This document shows, in pieces, positions 27,549-36,115 of a stretch of 64,000 bases of DNA. The notes beneath the pieces are model-generated. The model did not search any database and had not been told where the DNA came from. It was given only the letters and a program-made list of their open reading frames with translations. The stretch is from Streptomyces griseomycini. Lineage in GTDB: Bacteria; Actinomycetota; Actinomycetes; Streptomycetales; Streptomycetaceae. Within the stretch, counting starts at the first letter, position 1; every line of letters begins with the position of its first letter. The translations under genes were made by a program, and so were the position numbers. Location of the stretch: NCBI RefSeq assembly GCF_014203535.1, contig NZ_JACHJI010000010.1:289216-353215 (forward strand), read 5' to 3'.

Positions 27549-29335
27549 CTCCCCGCGCCGGACCGGCAGCGCCGGCGCAGGTCGTCCACCCGTTCGGTGA
27601 GGCCCCGTCCGTCCAGGAACTCCAGCAGCGGTACGGCCACCCGGCGCGTGGTGTCCAGCGCCCGGCGGGCCTCGCTCAGGGTGAACGGCTGCGGAAGGCC
27701 TCGCAGGACGGCGGCGGCCCGGGCGTCCGCCCCCGGCAGCAGGACGACGCCGTCGCCGACCCGCAGCAGCGCGCCCGCGGCGACCGCGGCGGCCAGTTCC
27801 CTGCGTCCGAGCCCCAGTTCGGCCAGCCGGTCGGCCTCAGGGGCGCGGAACGGGGTCCGCTCCAGCTCCCGCCGCACGGCGTCGACGGCGGCCCGGACCG
27901 GCGGCGGGAGGGCGGGGCCGTCGTTCCCGGGGCCGTGCAACCGCCCCTGGCCGCGGCGCAGTCGTACGGTGCCCGGGTGGTCGGCGAGCGCGTCGACCAG
28001 GGCCCGGTCGGGCAGGCCGAGCAGGCGCCGGGCGGCCTCGGTGGGCAGGCCGGGGTCCAGCGGGTGCCGTGCCGCGTGGCGTTCCACCTCGGCGCCCAGC
28101 CGGTCCCGCAGCGCCGCCCAGTGCTCCGGGTCGGCCAGCCAGTCCCCGGCGACCGGCGGCCCGGGGGCGCACGCGCCCATGGCCCGGAGGTCCGCCCGGC
28201 GGACGAGCCGGCGCCGTCTCAACTCCGCCGCGCCGTCCGGGCGGCCGGTCATGTCCGCCAGTTCGGCCGCCCTGGCCCGGGCCGCCCCGCGCCGGGTCAG
28301 TTCCGGCGGCCGGACGTCCAGCACGGTCACCCCGCACGGCACGCGGCTCCCGCCGGGTTCCCGCAGCACCGCCCGGTCGCCGATCCGCAGCGGCAGCCTC
28401 CGGGCCAGGGTGAGCCGGGCGGTGTCCGCCCCGAGCGGCCGGACGGCCACCGGTACCGCCGCGGTGCCGAGGTGCAGGGCGGCCGTCCGGGGGAGCTCGT
28501 CGACGGGCGTCGGCCCCACCCGGGCGTCGATCGTCGCGGTCAGCAGCCAGCGGTCCGGCGTCAGCAGCACCTGTCCCCGGCCGAGCACGCCGTCCGGGGC
28601 CCCGTGGACGTTGACGGCCACGCGTGCCACGCCGCCGACGGCGGACCGGTCCTGGTGCAGGCACTGCAGCCCGCGCACCCGCAGCGCGGTCGTGCCGTCC
28701 CCCGCCACCAGCCGGTCGCCGACGCGCAGGGTGCCCGCGCCCAGGGTGCCGGTGACGACCGTGCCGTGACCGCGCACGGTGAAGGCGCGGTCCAGCCACA
28801 GCCGCACGTCCGCGTCGGCGGGCGGGACGGGCAACGCACGGGCCAGCAGGGACAGTTCCCCGCGCAGCTCGTCCAGTCCCGCACCGGTCACCGCGCTCAC
28901 CGCGACGGACGGCACGGTGCCGAGGGAGGTGGCGGCGATGCGGCGGACGGCGTCCGCCCGCACGGGCTCCGGGTCGGCCAGGTCACCGCGGGTCACGGCG
29001 AGCACCGCGTGGCGGACGCCGAGGGCGTCCAGGATCTCCAGGTGCTCCTGCGACTGCTCCTGCCAGCCCTGGTCGGCGGCGACCACGAACAGCACGGCGG
29101 GGACGGGCCCCACGCCGGCCAGCATGGTGGCGACGAACCGCTCGTGGCCCGGCACGTCGACGAGGGCCAGGTGCTCGCCGTCCGGGCCGTCGAGCCGCGT
29201 CCACACGAATCCGAGGTCCAGGGTCAGGCCCCGGCGCCGCTCCTCCGCGAACCGGTCGGGTTCCATCCCGGTCAGCGCCCGGGCCAGGGCGGACTTGCCG
29301 TGGTCGACGTGCCCGGCGGTGGCCAGCACCCGCAT
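27491..29335 (-). CDS. selB: Selenocysteine-specific elongation factor
   Basis: 614-residue SelB: an EF-Tu-like GTPase that binds Sec-tRNA-Sec plus C-terminal winged-helix repeats that bind the SECIS hairpin. G1 is GHVDHGKSALA (residues 8-18), G3 is DVPGHERF, and the G4-like block is VTRGDL. The start ATG (29333-29335) is 4 bp after selA. The last 20 or so residues (ending GGGRESNPP then RDPRAPRF) are encoded by the antisense strand of tRNA-Sec, and the TGA stop (27493-27491) is exactly the complement of the tRNA anticodon. That tail is probably not a conserved part of the protein. Confidence 0.93.
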   Translation of the reverse strand: MRVLATAGHVDHGKSALARALTGMEPDRFAEERRRGLTLDLGFVWTRLDGPDGEHLALVDVPGHERFVATMLAGVGPVPAVLFVVAADQGWQEQSQEHLEILDALGVRHAVLAVTRGDLADPEPVRADAVRRIAATSLGTVPSVAVSAVTGAGLDELRGELSLLARALPVPPADADVRLWLDRAFTVRGHGTVVTGTLGAGTLRVGDRLVAGDGTTALRVRGLQCLHQDRSAVGGVARVAVNVHGAPDGVLGRGQVLLTPDRWLLTATIDARVGPTPVDELPRTAALHLGTAAVPVAVRPLGADTARLTLARRLPLRIGDRAVLREPGGSRVPCGVTVLDVRPPELTRRGAARARAAELADMTGRPDGAAELRRRRLVRRADLRAMGACAPGPPVAGDWLADPEHWAALRDRLGAEVERHAARHPLDPGLPTEAARRLLGLPDRALVDALADHPGTVRLRRGQGRLHGPGNDGPALPPPVRAAVDAVRRELERTPFRAPEADRLAELGLGRRELAAAVAAGALLRVGDGVVLLPGADARAAAVLRGLPQPFTLSEARRALDTTRRVAVPLLEFLDGRGLTERVDDLRRRCRSGAGSGGGRESNPPARDPRAPRF

Positions 29336-29339
29336 CCGC

Positions 29340-30722
29340 CTACCTCCCCGCGGCCGACCGGACCGCCCCGGCCAGCCGCTCGTCGTCCCGTTCCGGCACC
29401 GCCCGCAGGTCGAGCAGGCACCGCCCGGCCTCCAGGCGTCCCACCACCGGTACCGGCCCGGTGCGCAGGGCGGCGGCCCAGCGCTCGGGCAGTGACAGGG
29501 CGGCACTGGGCAGCGTCACGCCGGGCGCCCCGCCGCCGCCGACCGTCGCGGAGCTGCCGACGGCCCGCACGTCGATGCCGTCGGCGCCCAGCAGGGCGGC
29601 GAGCCGCTCGGCGCGGCGCAGCAGCGACGCCGGGTCGGCGGCGAGGGCCTCGCCGGTCGGGGTCCCGGGCCCGGTGAGCGTCGCCTCCAGTGCGGCCAGG
29701 GTCAGCTTGTCCACGCGCAGGGCGCGGGCGAGCGGGTGCCGGGACAGGGTGCGGACGGTCTCCTCCCGTCCCAGGAGCAGACCGCACTGCGGGCCGCCCA
29801 GCAGTTTGTCGCCGCTCGCCGTGACGAGGGCCGCCCCGGCGCGCAACCGGCTCTCGGCGTCCGGCTCCTCGGGCAGCAGCGGGTGGGGGGCCAGCAGTCC
29901 GGAGCCGATGTCGACGACGACCGGGACGCCCAGCGGCGCGAGTTCGCCGACCTCCGCGGCGCGCGTGAACCCGGTGATCCGGAAGTTGGAGGGGTGCACC
30001 TTCAGCACGAAGGCCGTGTCCGGACCGATCGCCCCGGCGTAGTCGGCGGCGGTGGTGCGGTTGGTGGTGCCCACCTCGCGCAGCCGGGCGCCGGTGGACA
30101 CCAGCAGGTCCGGCAGCCGGAAGCCGTCGCCGATCTCCACCATCTCGCCCCGGCTGACGACGATCTCCCGTCCGGCCGCGAGCGCGGTGGCCGCCAGCAC
30201 CAGTGCGGCGGCCCCGTTGTTGACGACGTGTGCCGCGGCGGCGGACGGCACCCTCTCGCGCAGGGCGGCCAGCGCGGTGCGGCCCCGCCGGGCCCGTACG
30301 CCGGTGTGCAGGTCCAGTTCGACGTCGGTGGGCCCGGCGGCCTCCTGCACCGCCCGCCGGGCGGCCGCCGACAGCGACGCCCGGCCGAGGTTGGTGTGCA
30401 GCAGCACGCCGGTGGCGTTGATCACCGGCCGCAGCCCGCTCGCCGAGCGCGGCAGCAGGGCGACGGCCGTGTCGGCCACCGCCTCCGGCTCCACGGCGCC
30501 GTCCCGCGCCCGTTCCTGCGCCCGGTGGACCGCCGACTTCACCGCGTCGGCCCCGAGCCGGCGTGCCGCCTCCCGCAGCCGCGGATCGCGCAGGACGGCG
30601 TCGGTGCGCGGGATCCGCCGTCGTGCGTCCGGGCCGGGTTCCCGCGGCGCGTTCCCCGCCTCCCCGGGCGCGCCGTCCCCGGTCCGTCCACCGCTCCGTT
30701 CGGTTGTGACCCACTGGTCCAC
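29340..30722 (-). CDS. selA: L-seryl-tRNA(Sec) selenium transferase
   Basis: 460-residue PLP enzyme converting seryl-tRNA-Sec to selenocysteyl-tRNA-Sec. The PLP lysine is K306 in TASGDKLLGGPQCG. Other family blocks are VINATGVLLHTNLGRA (about 100-115) and VHPSNFRITGFT (about 242-253). It begins at a GTG with CGGAGGA five bases upstream. The first 40 residues are a Gly/Arg/Pro-rich leader longer than usual. It is the first gene of the selA-selB unit, and selB begins 4 bp after its stop. Confidence 0.95.
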   Translation of the reverse strand: MDQWVTTERSGGRTGDGAPGEAGNAPREPGPDARRRIPRTDAVLRDPRLREAARRLGADAVKSAVHRAQERARDGAVEPEAVADTAVALLPRSASGLRPVINATGVLLHTNLGRASLSAAARRAVQEAAGPTDVELDLHTGVRARRGRTALAALRERVPSAAAAHVVNNGAAALVLAATALAAGREIVVSRGEMVEIGDGFRLPDLLVSTGARLREVGTTNRTTAADYAGAIGPDTAFVLKVHPSNFRITGFTRAAEVGELAPLGVPVVVDIGSGLLAPHPLLPEEPDAESRLRAGAALVTASGDKLLGGPQCGLLLGREETVRTLSRHPLARALRVDKLTLAALEATLTGPGTPTGEALAADPASLLRRAERLAALLGADGIDVRAVGSSATVGGGGAPGVTLPSAALSLPERWAAALRTGPVPVVGRLEAGRCLLDLRAVPERDDERLAGAVRSAAGR

Positions 30723-30851
30723 CCGGTTCCTCCGTTCGGGCCCGGTCGCAGGCCGGTCGGTCCTTCATCGTCCTCCAGCGTCCGCGCACGGGAGGGCGAC
30801 ACGCCGGACCGGCCGTGGACGCGGGGCGGCCGGACGGGCCGTCGGGTGGGC

Positions 30852-32696
30852 TCAGGAGCGGTCTTCGGCGCCGTCGTCGGCTCCGGCGCCGCGGCGGTCG
30901 GCCCGGCGCCGGGTGCCGGGCAGCATCTCCTGCACCTTGGCCTTGAACCCCTGCTTGACCACGGAGGCGCGGTCGCTGTCGCCGTGGAGGATCGCGGAGG
31001 CCGCGGCCTCGATCTGGTCCAGCTCCGCGTGCGGCGGGATCGGCGGCACGGCCGGGTCGGTGCGGAAGTCGATGACGAAGGGCCGGTCGGCCGCCAGCGC
31101 CCGGTCCCAGGCCTCCTCGACCTGCTCGGGCTTCTCCACGCGCACGCCCTCGAGTCCGATCCGCTGCGCGATCTCGGCGTACGGCAGGTCGGGAATGTGC
31201 TGCGACTCCTCGAACTGCGGTGCCCCGGACATCGCCCGCATCTCCCAGGTGACCTGGTTCAGGTCCCGGTTGTTGAGGACGGCCACGACCAGGCGCGGAT
31301 CGGACCACCGCTGCCGGTACTTGGCGGCCGTGACCATCTCCATCATGCCGTTCATCTGCATGGCGCCGTCCCCGACGAGGGCGATGGCGGGCCGCTCGGG
31401 GTGCGCGAACTTGGCACCGATGGCGTACGGGACGCCGGGCCCCATGGTGGCCAGGGTGCCCGACAGGGAGCCCCGCATCCGACCGCGCAGCCGCAGGTGG
31501 CGGGCGTACCAGTTGGCGGCGGAACCGGAGTCGGCGGTGACGATCGCGTCGTCGGGGAGCCGCCCGTCGAGGGCGTGCACCACGTACTCCGGGTTGATCG
31601 GGTCGGCGTCCACGGCGGCGCGCCGCTGCATGACCTCCCACCAGCGGGCGACGTCCTTCTCGACCTTCTCGCGCCAGGCCCGCTCCTTCTTGCGCCGCAG
31701 GAGCGGCAGGAGCCGGCGCAGCGTCTCGCGCGCGTCGCCGACGAGGTTCACCTCGAAGGGGTAGCGCAGGCCGATCATGTGCGGGTCGATGTCGATCTGC
31801 ACGCCGCGCGCCTGGTCCAGCTCCGGCATGAACTGCGTGTACGGGAAGCTGGAGCCGATCATCAGCAGGGTGTCGCAGCCCTGCATCAGCTCGTAGGAGG
31901 GACGGGTGCCGAGCAGGCCGATGGCCCCGGTGACGTAGGGCAGGTCGTCGGGGAGCACGTCCTTGCCGAGCAGCGCCTTGGCGACGCCGGCGCCGAGGAC
32001 GTCCGCCAGTTCCTCCACCTCGGCGCGTGCGCTCCGGGCGCCCTGGCCGATGAGCACGGCGACCTTCTCACCCGCGTTGAGGACCTCGGCGGCCCGCTGG
32101 ACGTCCGCGTCGGCGGGCACCGGGGCGTACTGGCCGATGCCCATGCTCGACGGGACCATCTTGAAGGCGTGCGTCGGGGGGCTGTAGTCCAGTTCCTGCA
32201 CGTCGGCGGGGATGATGACGGCGGTGACCGTGCGCCGCGCGTACGCGGTGCGGATGGCGCGGTCGATGAGGTTCGGCAGCTGCTCCGGCACCGTCGCCGT
32301 CTCGCAGAAGTCGGAGGCGACGTCCTTGTACAGGTTCTGCAGGTCGACCTCCTGCTGGTACGAGCCGCCCATCGCGCTGCGGTTGGTCTGCCCGACCAGC
32401 GCGACGACCGGCACGTGGTCGAGTTTCGCGTCGTACAGCCCGTTGAGCAGGTGGATCGCGCCGGGGCCCGAGGTGGCCGCGCAGACGCCGACCTTGCCGG
32501 AGAACTTCGCGTATCCGACGGCCTGGAACGCGGACATCTCCTCGTGCCGGGACTGGACGAACCTCGGGTCGTCGTCGGCCCGTCCCCACGCCGCCAGCAG
32601 ACCGTTGATGCCGTCGCCCGCGTAGGCGAAGACGTGGTCCACGTCCCACTCGCGCAACCGCTGGAGAATGTAGTCGGACACCTTCATGCCGGCCAT
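30852..32696 (-). CDS. Thiamine-pyrophosphate enzyme, pyruvate oxidase-like
   Basis: 614-residue TPP enzyme of the PoxB/acetolactate-synthase fold: N-terminal Pyr domain with the catalytic Glu in RHEEMSAFQAVGYAKFSG, a central FAD/ADP-binding-like domain, and a C-terminal PP domain with the TPP motif GDGAMQMNGMMEM...NN. The nearest functional guess is pyruvate oxidase/dehydrogenase (acetate plus CO2 from pyruvate), but specificity is not fixed by the motifs. The start at 32696 (MAGMKVSDYI) has GGAAGG upstream; the ATG at 32687 is an alternative. It lies 96 bp after the Mrp operon and 129 bp before selA on the same strand. Confidence 0.85.
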   Translation of the reverse strand: MAGMKVSDYILQRLREWDVDHVFAYAGDGINGLLAAWGRADDDPRFVQSRHEEMSAFQAVGYAKFSGKVGVCAATSGPGAIHLLNGLYDAKLDHVPVVALVGQTNRSAMGGSYQQEVDLQNLYKDVASDFCETATVPEQLPNLIDRAIRTAYARRTVTAVIIPADVQELDYSPPTHAFKMVPSSMGIGQYAPVPADADVQRAAEVLNAGEKVAVLIGQGARSARAEVEELADVLGAGVAKALLGKDVLPDDLPYVTGAIGLLGTRPSYELMQGCDTLLMIGSSFPYTQFMPELDQARGVQIDIDPHMIGLRYPFEVNLVGDARETLRRLLPLLRRKKERAWREKVEKDVARWWEVMQRRAAVDADPINPEYVVHALDGRLPDDAIVTADSGSAANWYARHLRLRGRMRGSLSGTLATMGPGVPYAIGAKFAHPERPAIALVGDGAMQMNGMMEMVTAAKYRQRWSDPRLVVAVLNNRDLNQVTWEMRAMSGAPQFEESQHIPDLPYAEIAQRIGLEGVRVEKPEQVEEAWDRALAADRPFVIDFRTDPAVPPIPPHAELDQIEAAASAILHGDSDRASVVKQGFKAKVQEMLPGTRRRADRRGAGADDGAEDRS

Positions 32697-32792
32697 CGAC
32701 CTTCCGTTTCCGCTGGTGCGCGCCCGCGCGCTCCGGCCGCGCACCACGCCGCCAGGAGGCTGACGGGTTCCGTGCGGCCTCCGGCACAAACG

Positions 32793-33206
32793 TCAGCGGT
32801 CGGTGTCGTCGGGGTTTCCCCCCTCCTCCTTGTCCGGGGTGAGGCCGCCCTGTTCGTGCAGGGGGGTGCCGTCCCGGGCGAGGCGGTCCGCGAGTTCGTC
32901 GACGAACAGCCGGCGACGGTCGACCGCGTGGGTGCGGTAGGCGGTGCGGCCGACGATCTGGCTGGTGATGGGCGCGTTGAACAACTGGAAGAGGGCGACG
33001 AGCAGGAGCACCGGGGCCTCCCCGAGGGGCCGGTGCACGGCCGCTCCGACCAGGATGAGCAGGAGGCCGAGGGTCTGTGCCTTGGACGCCGCGTGGAGAC
33101 GGCTCACGGTGTCCCGGAAGCGCAGCAGCCCCACCGCGCCGAGCAGGCAGAAGCACGCGCCGGTGAGGAACAGGACGGCGGTGACGACGTCGCGCAGGAC
33201 GGTCAT
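32793..33206 (-). CDS. mrpG: Mrp-type Na+/H+ antiporter subunit G
   Basis: 137-residue MnhG/PhaG-family protein with three membrane segments (first TAVLFLTGACFCLLGAVGLLRF). The family block FRDTVSRLHAASKAQTLG follows. The C-terminal 40 residues are hydrophilic and Asp/Glu-rich, longer than in the minimal subunit. The ATG at 33206 overlaps the mrpF stop (ATGA). It is last of six Mrp genes. Confidence 0.9.
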   Translation of the reverse strand: MTVLRDVVTAVLFLTGACFCLLGAVGLLRFRDTVSRLHAASKAQTLGLLLILVGAAVHRPLGEAPVLLLVALFQLFNAPITSQIVGRTAYRTHAVDRRRLFVDELADRLARDGTPLHEQGGLTPDKEEGGNPDDTDR

Positions 33207-33469
33207 CGCATGCCTTTCCGCTTCTCGACGAGGTGCGCCGCGGTCACCGATCCGATGAAGGCCAGCAGGGCGAGGACCACGAGCACGGGAAGGGCGGTGC
33301 TGTCGTCGCGCATCGTCATGCCCACCGCCGTTCCGGCGATGACCATGGTGACGACGACGTCGAGCGCCATGATGCGGTCCAGCGCACGTGGACCGCGCAC
33401 GAGGCGCACCAGGGTGAGCAGACCGGCCGCGATCAGCACGCCCAGCGTGACGGTGTACAGGTGGGTCAT
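33203..33469 (-). CDS. mrpF: Mrp-type antiporter subunit F
   Basis: 88-residue MnhF/PhaF protein with three membrane segments and the family signature VRLVRGPRALDRIMALDV. It overlaps mrpG downstream and mrpE upstream by 4 bp each; longer in-frame readings are shadows of mrpE. It is a small structural subunit of the antiporter complex. Confidence 0.9.
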   Translation of the reverse strand: MTHLYTVTLGVLIAAGLLTLVRLVRGPRALDRIMALDVVVTMVIAGTAVGMTMRDDSTALPVLVVLALLAFIGSVTAAHLVEKRKGMR

Positions 33470-34116
33470 CGTCGTCTCCCTCGGTGGTCCGGTGGTGTGC
33501 CACCCGTCGGGTCGGAAGGCGGGTCGAACGGCGGATCGGGGGGTGGGTCGGGGGGTGGGTCCGACGGCGGATCGGGCCGTGGTCCGCGCCCGGGCGGGCC
33601 GTGGCGGTGCCCGACGGACCGTGCGACCCGGCGCTCCAGGTCCTGTGTCTCCTTCTTCCTGCGGACGATGGTCCGCAGGTCGCGGACCGGGAGCGTGTGG
33701 ACGTACAGGCGCCTGCGGCGACGGTCGATCTCGATGACCACCGTGCCGGGGGCGATCGTGGTGATCTCGGCGACGACCGTGATCAGCACGTCGTTGTCGA
33801 CGTGCAGGGGGACCTCCATGATCGCGGAGCGGGTCCGCCCGCCGTGCCGGACGGCCGCCCAGGCGACGGTGACCCCCGACCTGACGAGGTCGGCCAGCAG
33901 GTGGAACAGCAGGGCCCCGATCCACAGCGGCCGGGGCACCACTCCCGGCAGCACGGTCGGCAGCGGGAAGATCATGGCGCCGGCGCCGGCGAGGAGCAGC
34001 CCGCCGATGAGCACGACCGCGCTGGTGGACCCCCACAGCAGCATCCACAGCAGCCACAGCCACACGACCAGCGGCAGGTGGTGCAGGATCCGGCGGAAGC
34101 TCTCCCCTCGGCTCAA
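33466..34116 (-). CDS. mrpE: Mrp-type antiporter subunit E with proline/aspartate repeat tail
   Basis: 216-residue MnhE-family subunit with two to three membrane segments (LPLVVWLWLLWMLLWGST onward) and the conserved DLVRSGVTVAWAAVR. A TTG start at 34116 has AGGGGGAG six bases upstream and overlaps the mrpD stop (TTGA). The last 45 residues are unusual: a DPP-type repeat (SDPPPDPPPDPPFDPPSDP) followed by a basic end, encoded by short imperfect DNA repeats. This tail is not part of the family domain and is probably disordered. Confidence 0.85.
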   Translation of the reverse strand: MSRGESFRRILHHLPLVVWLWLLWMLLWGSTSAVVLIGGLLLAGAGAMIFPLPTVLPGVVPRPLWIGALLFHLLADLVRSGVTVAWAAVRHGGRTRSAIMEVPLHVDNDVLITVVAEITTIAPGTVVIEIDRRRRRLYVHTLPVRDLRTIVRRKKETQDLERRVARSVGHRHGPPGRGPRPDPPSDPPPDPPPDPPFDPPSDPTGGTPPDHRGRRR

Positions 34117-35663
34117 CGGTGCTCCCCCTCCCCCAGGACGACGGACCGGTACGCCTCGGGACGCAGCAGGTCCTCGGCGGCCCGCTCGCCGATGCGGGCC
34201 AGCGGCCCGGCGAGGACGGCGACCGCCACCCCGGTCAGCACCATGCCGGCCGTCGAGGCGAGCATCAGCCGGGCCCCGCCCACGCCACCGGGGGTCGGCT
34301 CGGGCGCCTGGGCGGCCGCGAGCCTTCCGGACGCGCTGTGCCCGGTGTGCTCCGGCTGCCCCGCGAAGGCCGTGGTCCACACCCGCGTCATGGCGTAGAG
34401 CGTGAGCAGGCTGGTGACCAGGGCGGCCGCCGCGAGGGCGTAGGCGGCCGCGCCCCCCTGGGCGACACCGGCCTGGAGCAGGGCCAGCTTGGCGACGAAG
34501 CCGGAGAACGGCGGGACCCCCGACAGGCTCAGTGCCGGTACGGCGAACAGCACGGCGACGGCGACGCCCGGTGGCGGCCCCTTCGTCATGCGGGGCAGCG
34601 ACGCCGTTCCCACCCGGATCACGGCGAGGCCGGCGGCGAGGAACAGCCCGGCCTGGACGACGATGTGATGGATGATGTAGAGGATGGTGCCGGTCAGTCC
34701 CCGGACGTCGAACAGCGCGATGCCGAACAGCATGAAACCGATGTGGCTGACCAGGGTGAAGGACAGCAACCGGTTGATGTCGTCCTGGGCGACGGCGCCG
34801 AGGATGCCCACGATCATGGTGATGATCGCCGCGCAGGTCAGGACGGGCCACACACCGCCGCGCGGGAACAGCAGGGTCTCGGTGCGCAGCACGGCGTAGA
34901 CGCCGACCTTGGTCAGGAGCGCGGCGAACACCGCGGTGATCGGCGCGGGAGCGGTGGGGTAGCTGTCGGGCAGCCAGAGGTGGAGCGGGATGATCGCCGC
35001 CTTGATGCCCAGGACCACCAGCAGCAGCACGGCGAGCGTCCCGCGCAGCCCGTCCGACAGCTCCGCGAGCCGCGGCCCGAGCTGGGCCAGGGTGACGGTG
35101 CCGGCGGCCGCGTACACCAGGGCGATCAGGGTGATGAACAGGATGGACGAGGTGAGGCTGACGATCGTGTACGTCATGCCCGCACGGGTGCGGTTCTCGT
35201 CGGCGTCCACGGTGATCAGGACGTAGGAGGCGGCGAGCATCACCTCGAAGGCGACGAAGAGGTTGAACAGGTCGCCCGTGAGGAAGGCCAGGCTCACCCC
35301 CGTGACGAGGACCAGGTAGGCGGGGTGGAAGACCACGGCCGTGCGGCGGCGTTCCTCCGCGGTGCCCTGGCCGATGGCGAAGAGCAGCACGGCCAGCGCG
35401 ACCAGCGTCGACACGGTGAGCAGCAGGGCAGACAGCCGGTCGGCGACGAGGGTGACGCCCAGCGGCGCGTGCCAGCCGCCGACGTGCAGGGCCTGCGGGC
35501 CGCGGGTGTCGGCGAGCACGAGCAGCGCCAGCGCGTCGGCCGGGACCAGCGTCAGTACGGCGGCGCTCAGCACCCGCACCGCGCGGGGGGACAGGCGGAG
35601 CAGGGACAGTCCGGCGCCGAGGGCCGGCAGCAGGACGGGCAGGGCCAGCAGCGCCGCCGTCAT
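34113..35663 (-). CDS. mrpD: Mrp-type antiporter subunit D
   Basis: 516-residue NADH-quinone oxidoreductase-like (Proton_antipo_M) protein with about fourteen membrane segments. The proton-channel Glu lies in LFVAFEVMLAASYVL, Lys in LGIKAAIIPLHLWLPDSYP, and a later Lys in LLTKVGVYAVLRT. It is homologous to NuoM/NuoN and forms one of the two antiporter-like cores of the Mrp complex. The ATG overlaps the mrpC stop. The C-terminal tail after residue 440 is Pro/Ala-rich before a last helix. Confidence 0.92.
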   Translation of the reverse strand: MTAALLALPVLLPALGAGLSLLRLSPRAVRVLSAAVLTLVPADALALLVLADTRGPQALHVGGWHAPLGVTLVADRLSALLLTVSTLVALAVLLFAIGQGTAEERRRTAVVFHPAYLVLVTGVSLAFLTGDLFNLFVAFEVMLAASYVLITVDADENRTRAGMTYTIVSLTSSILFITLIALVYAAAGTVTLAQLGPRLAELSDGLRGTLAVLLLVVLGIKAAIIPLHLWLPDSYPTAPAPITAVFAALLTKVGVYAVLRTETLLFPRGGVWPVLTCAAIITMIVGILGAVAQDDINRLLSFTLVSHIGFMLFGIALFDVRGLTGTILYIIHHIVVQAGLFLAAGLAVIRVGTASLPRMTKGPPPGVAVAVLFAVPALSLSGVPPFSGFVAKLALLQAGVAQGGAAAYALAAAALVTSLLTLYAMTRVWTTAFAGQPEHTGHSASGRLAAAQAPEPTPGGVGGARLMLASTAGMVLTGVAVAVLAGPLARIGERAAEDLLRPEAYRSVVLGEGEHR

Positions 35664-36115
35664 CGCTCGCCTCCACGCCGTGTGCCGTCGTCGGCCGGGA
35701 CCGCGTCGGGCTCGGGGTCGGGGTAGGTGTCGTGGTCCTCGTCGGCGCGTTCCCGGAGGGTGCCGATGCGCCGGTCCTCCGGGTCGTCGGGGACCTCGTC
35801 GCTGCCGGTCAGGTGCCAGGACCGGTAGGCCAGGGCCATGAGGAAGGCGGTGAGGCCGAAGGTGATCACGATGGACGTCAGCGCCATGGCCTGGGGCAGC
35901 GGGTCGGCGAACCGGTCGGGGTCCGAGGTCGTGCCGTCCAGCACCGGAGGGCGGCCCGGCGTTCCTCCGCCGACCAGGAGCAGCAGGTTCGTGCCGTGGC
36001 CGAGGATGACGAAGCCGAGGACGATGCGCATCAGCGAGCGCTGGAGCATGAGGTAGAAGCCGATGGCGAAGAGGCCGCCGACCACGAGGGCCAGTGTCAC
36101 GTCGATCGTGTTCAC
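35660..36115 (-). CDS. mrpC: Mrp-type antiporter subunit C
   Basis: 151-residue NuoK-like subunit. Three helices are visible, with the family block RIVLGFVILGHGTNLLLL and a final helix ending in LMALAYRSWHLTGSDEVPDDPEDR. The GTG start at 36115 overlaps the mrpA/B stop (GTGA). The acidic, proline-containing tail of about 45 residues is extra to the minimal family. Confidence 0.92.
   Translation of the reverse strand: MNTIDVTLALVVGGLFAIGFYLMLQRSLMRIVLGFVILGHGTNLLLLVGGGTPGRPPVLDGTTSDPDRFADPLPQAMALTSIVITFGLTAFLMALAYRSWHLTGSDEVPDDPEDRRIGTLRERADEDHDTYPDPEPDAVPADDGTRRGGER

Noticed and set aside
33466..35676. A 700-residue minus-strand protein upstream of mrpE
   Set aside because: It is the shadow of mrpD in another frame; only the last 216 codons from the TTG at 34116 show MnhE character.
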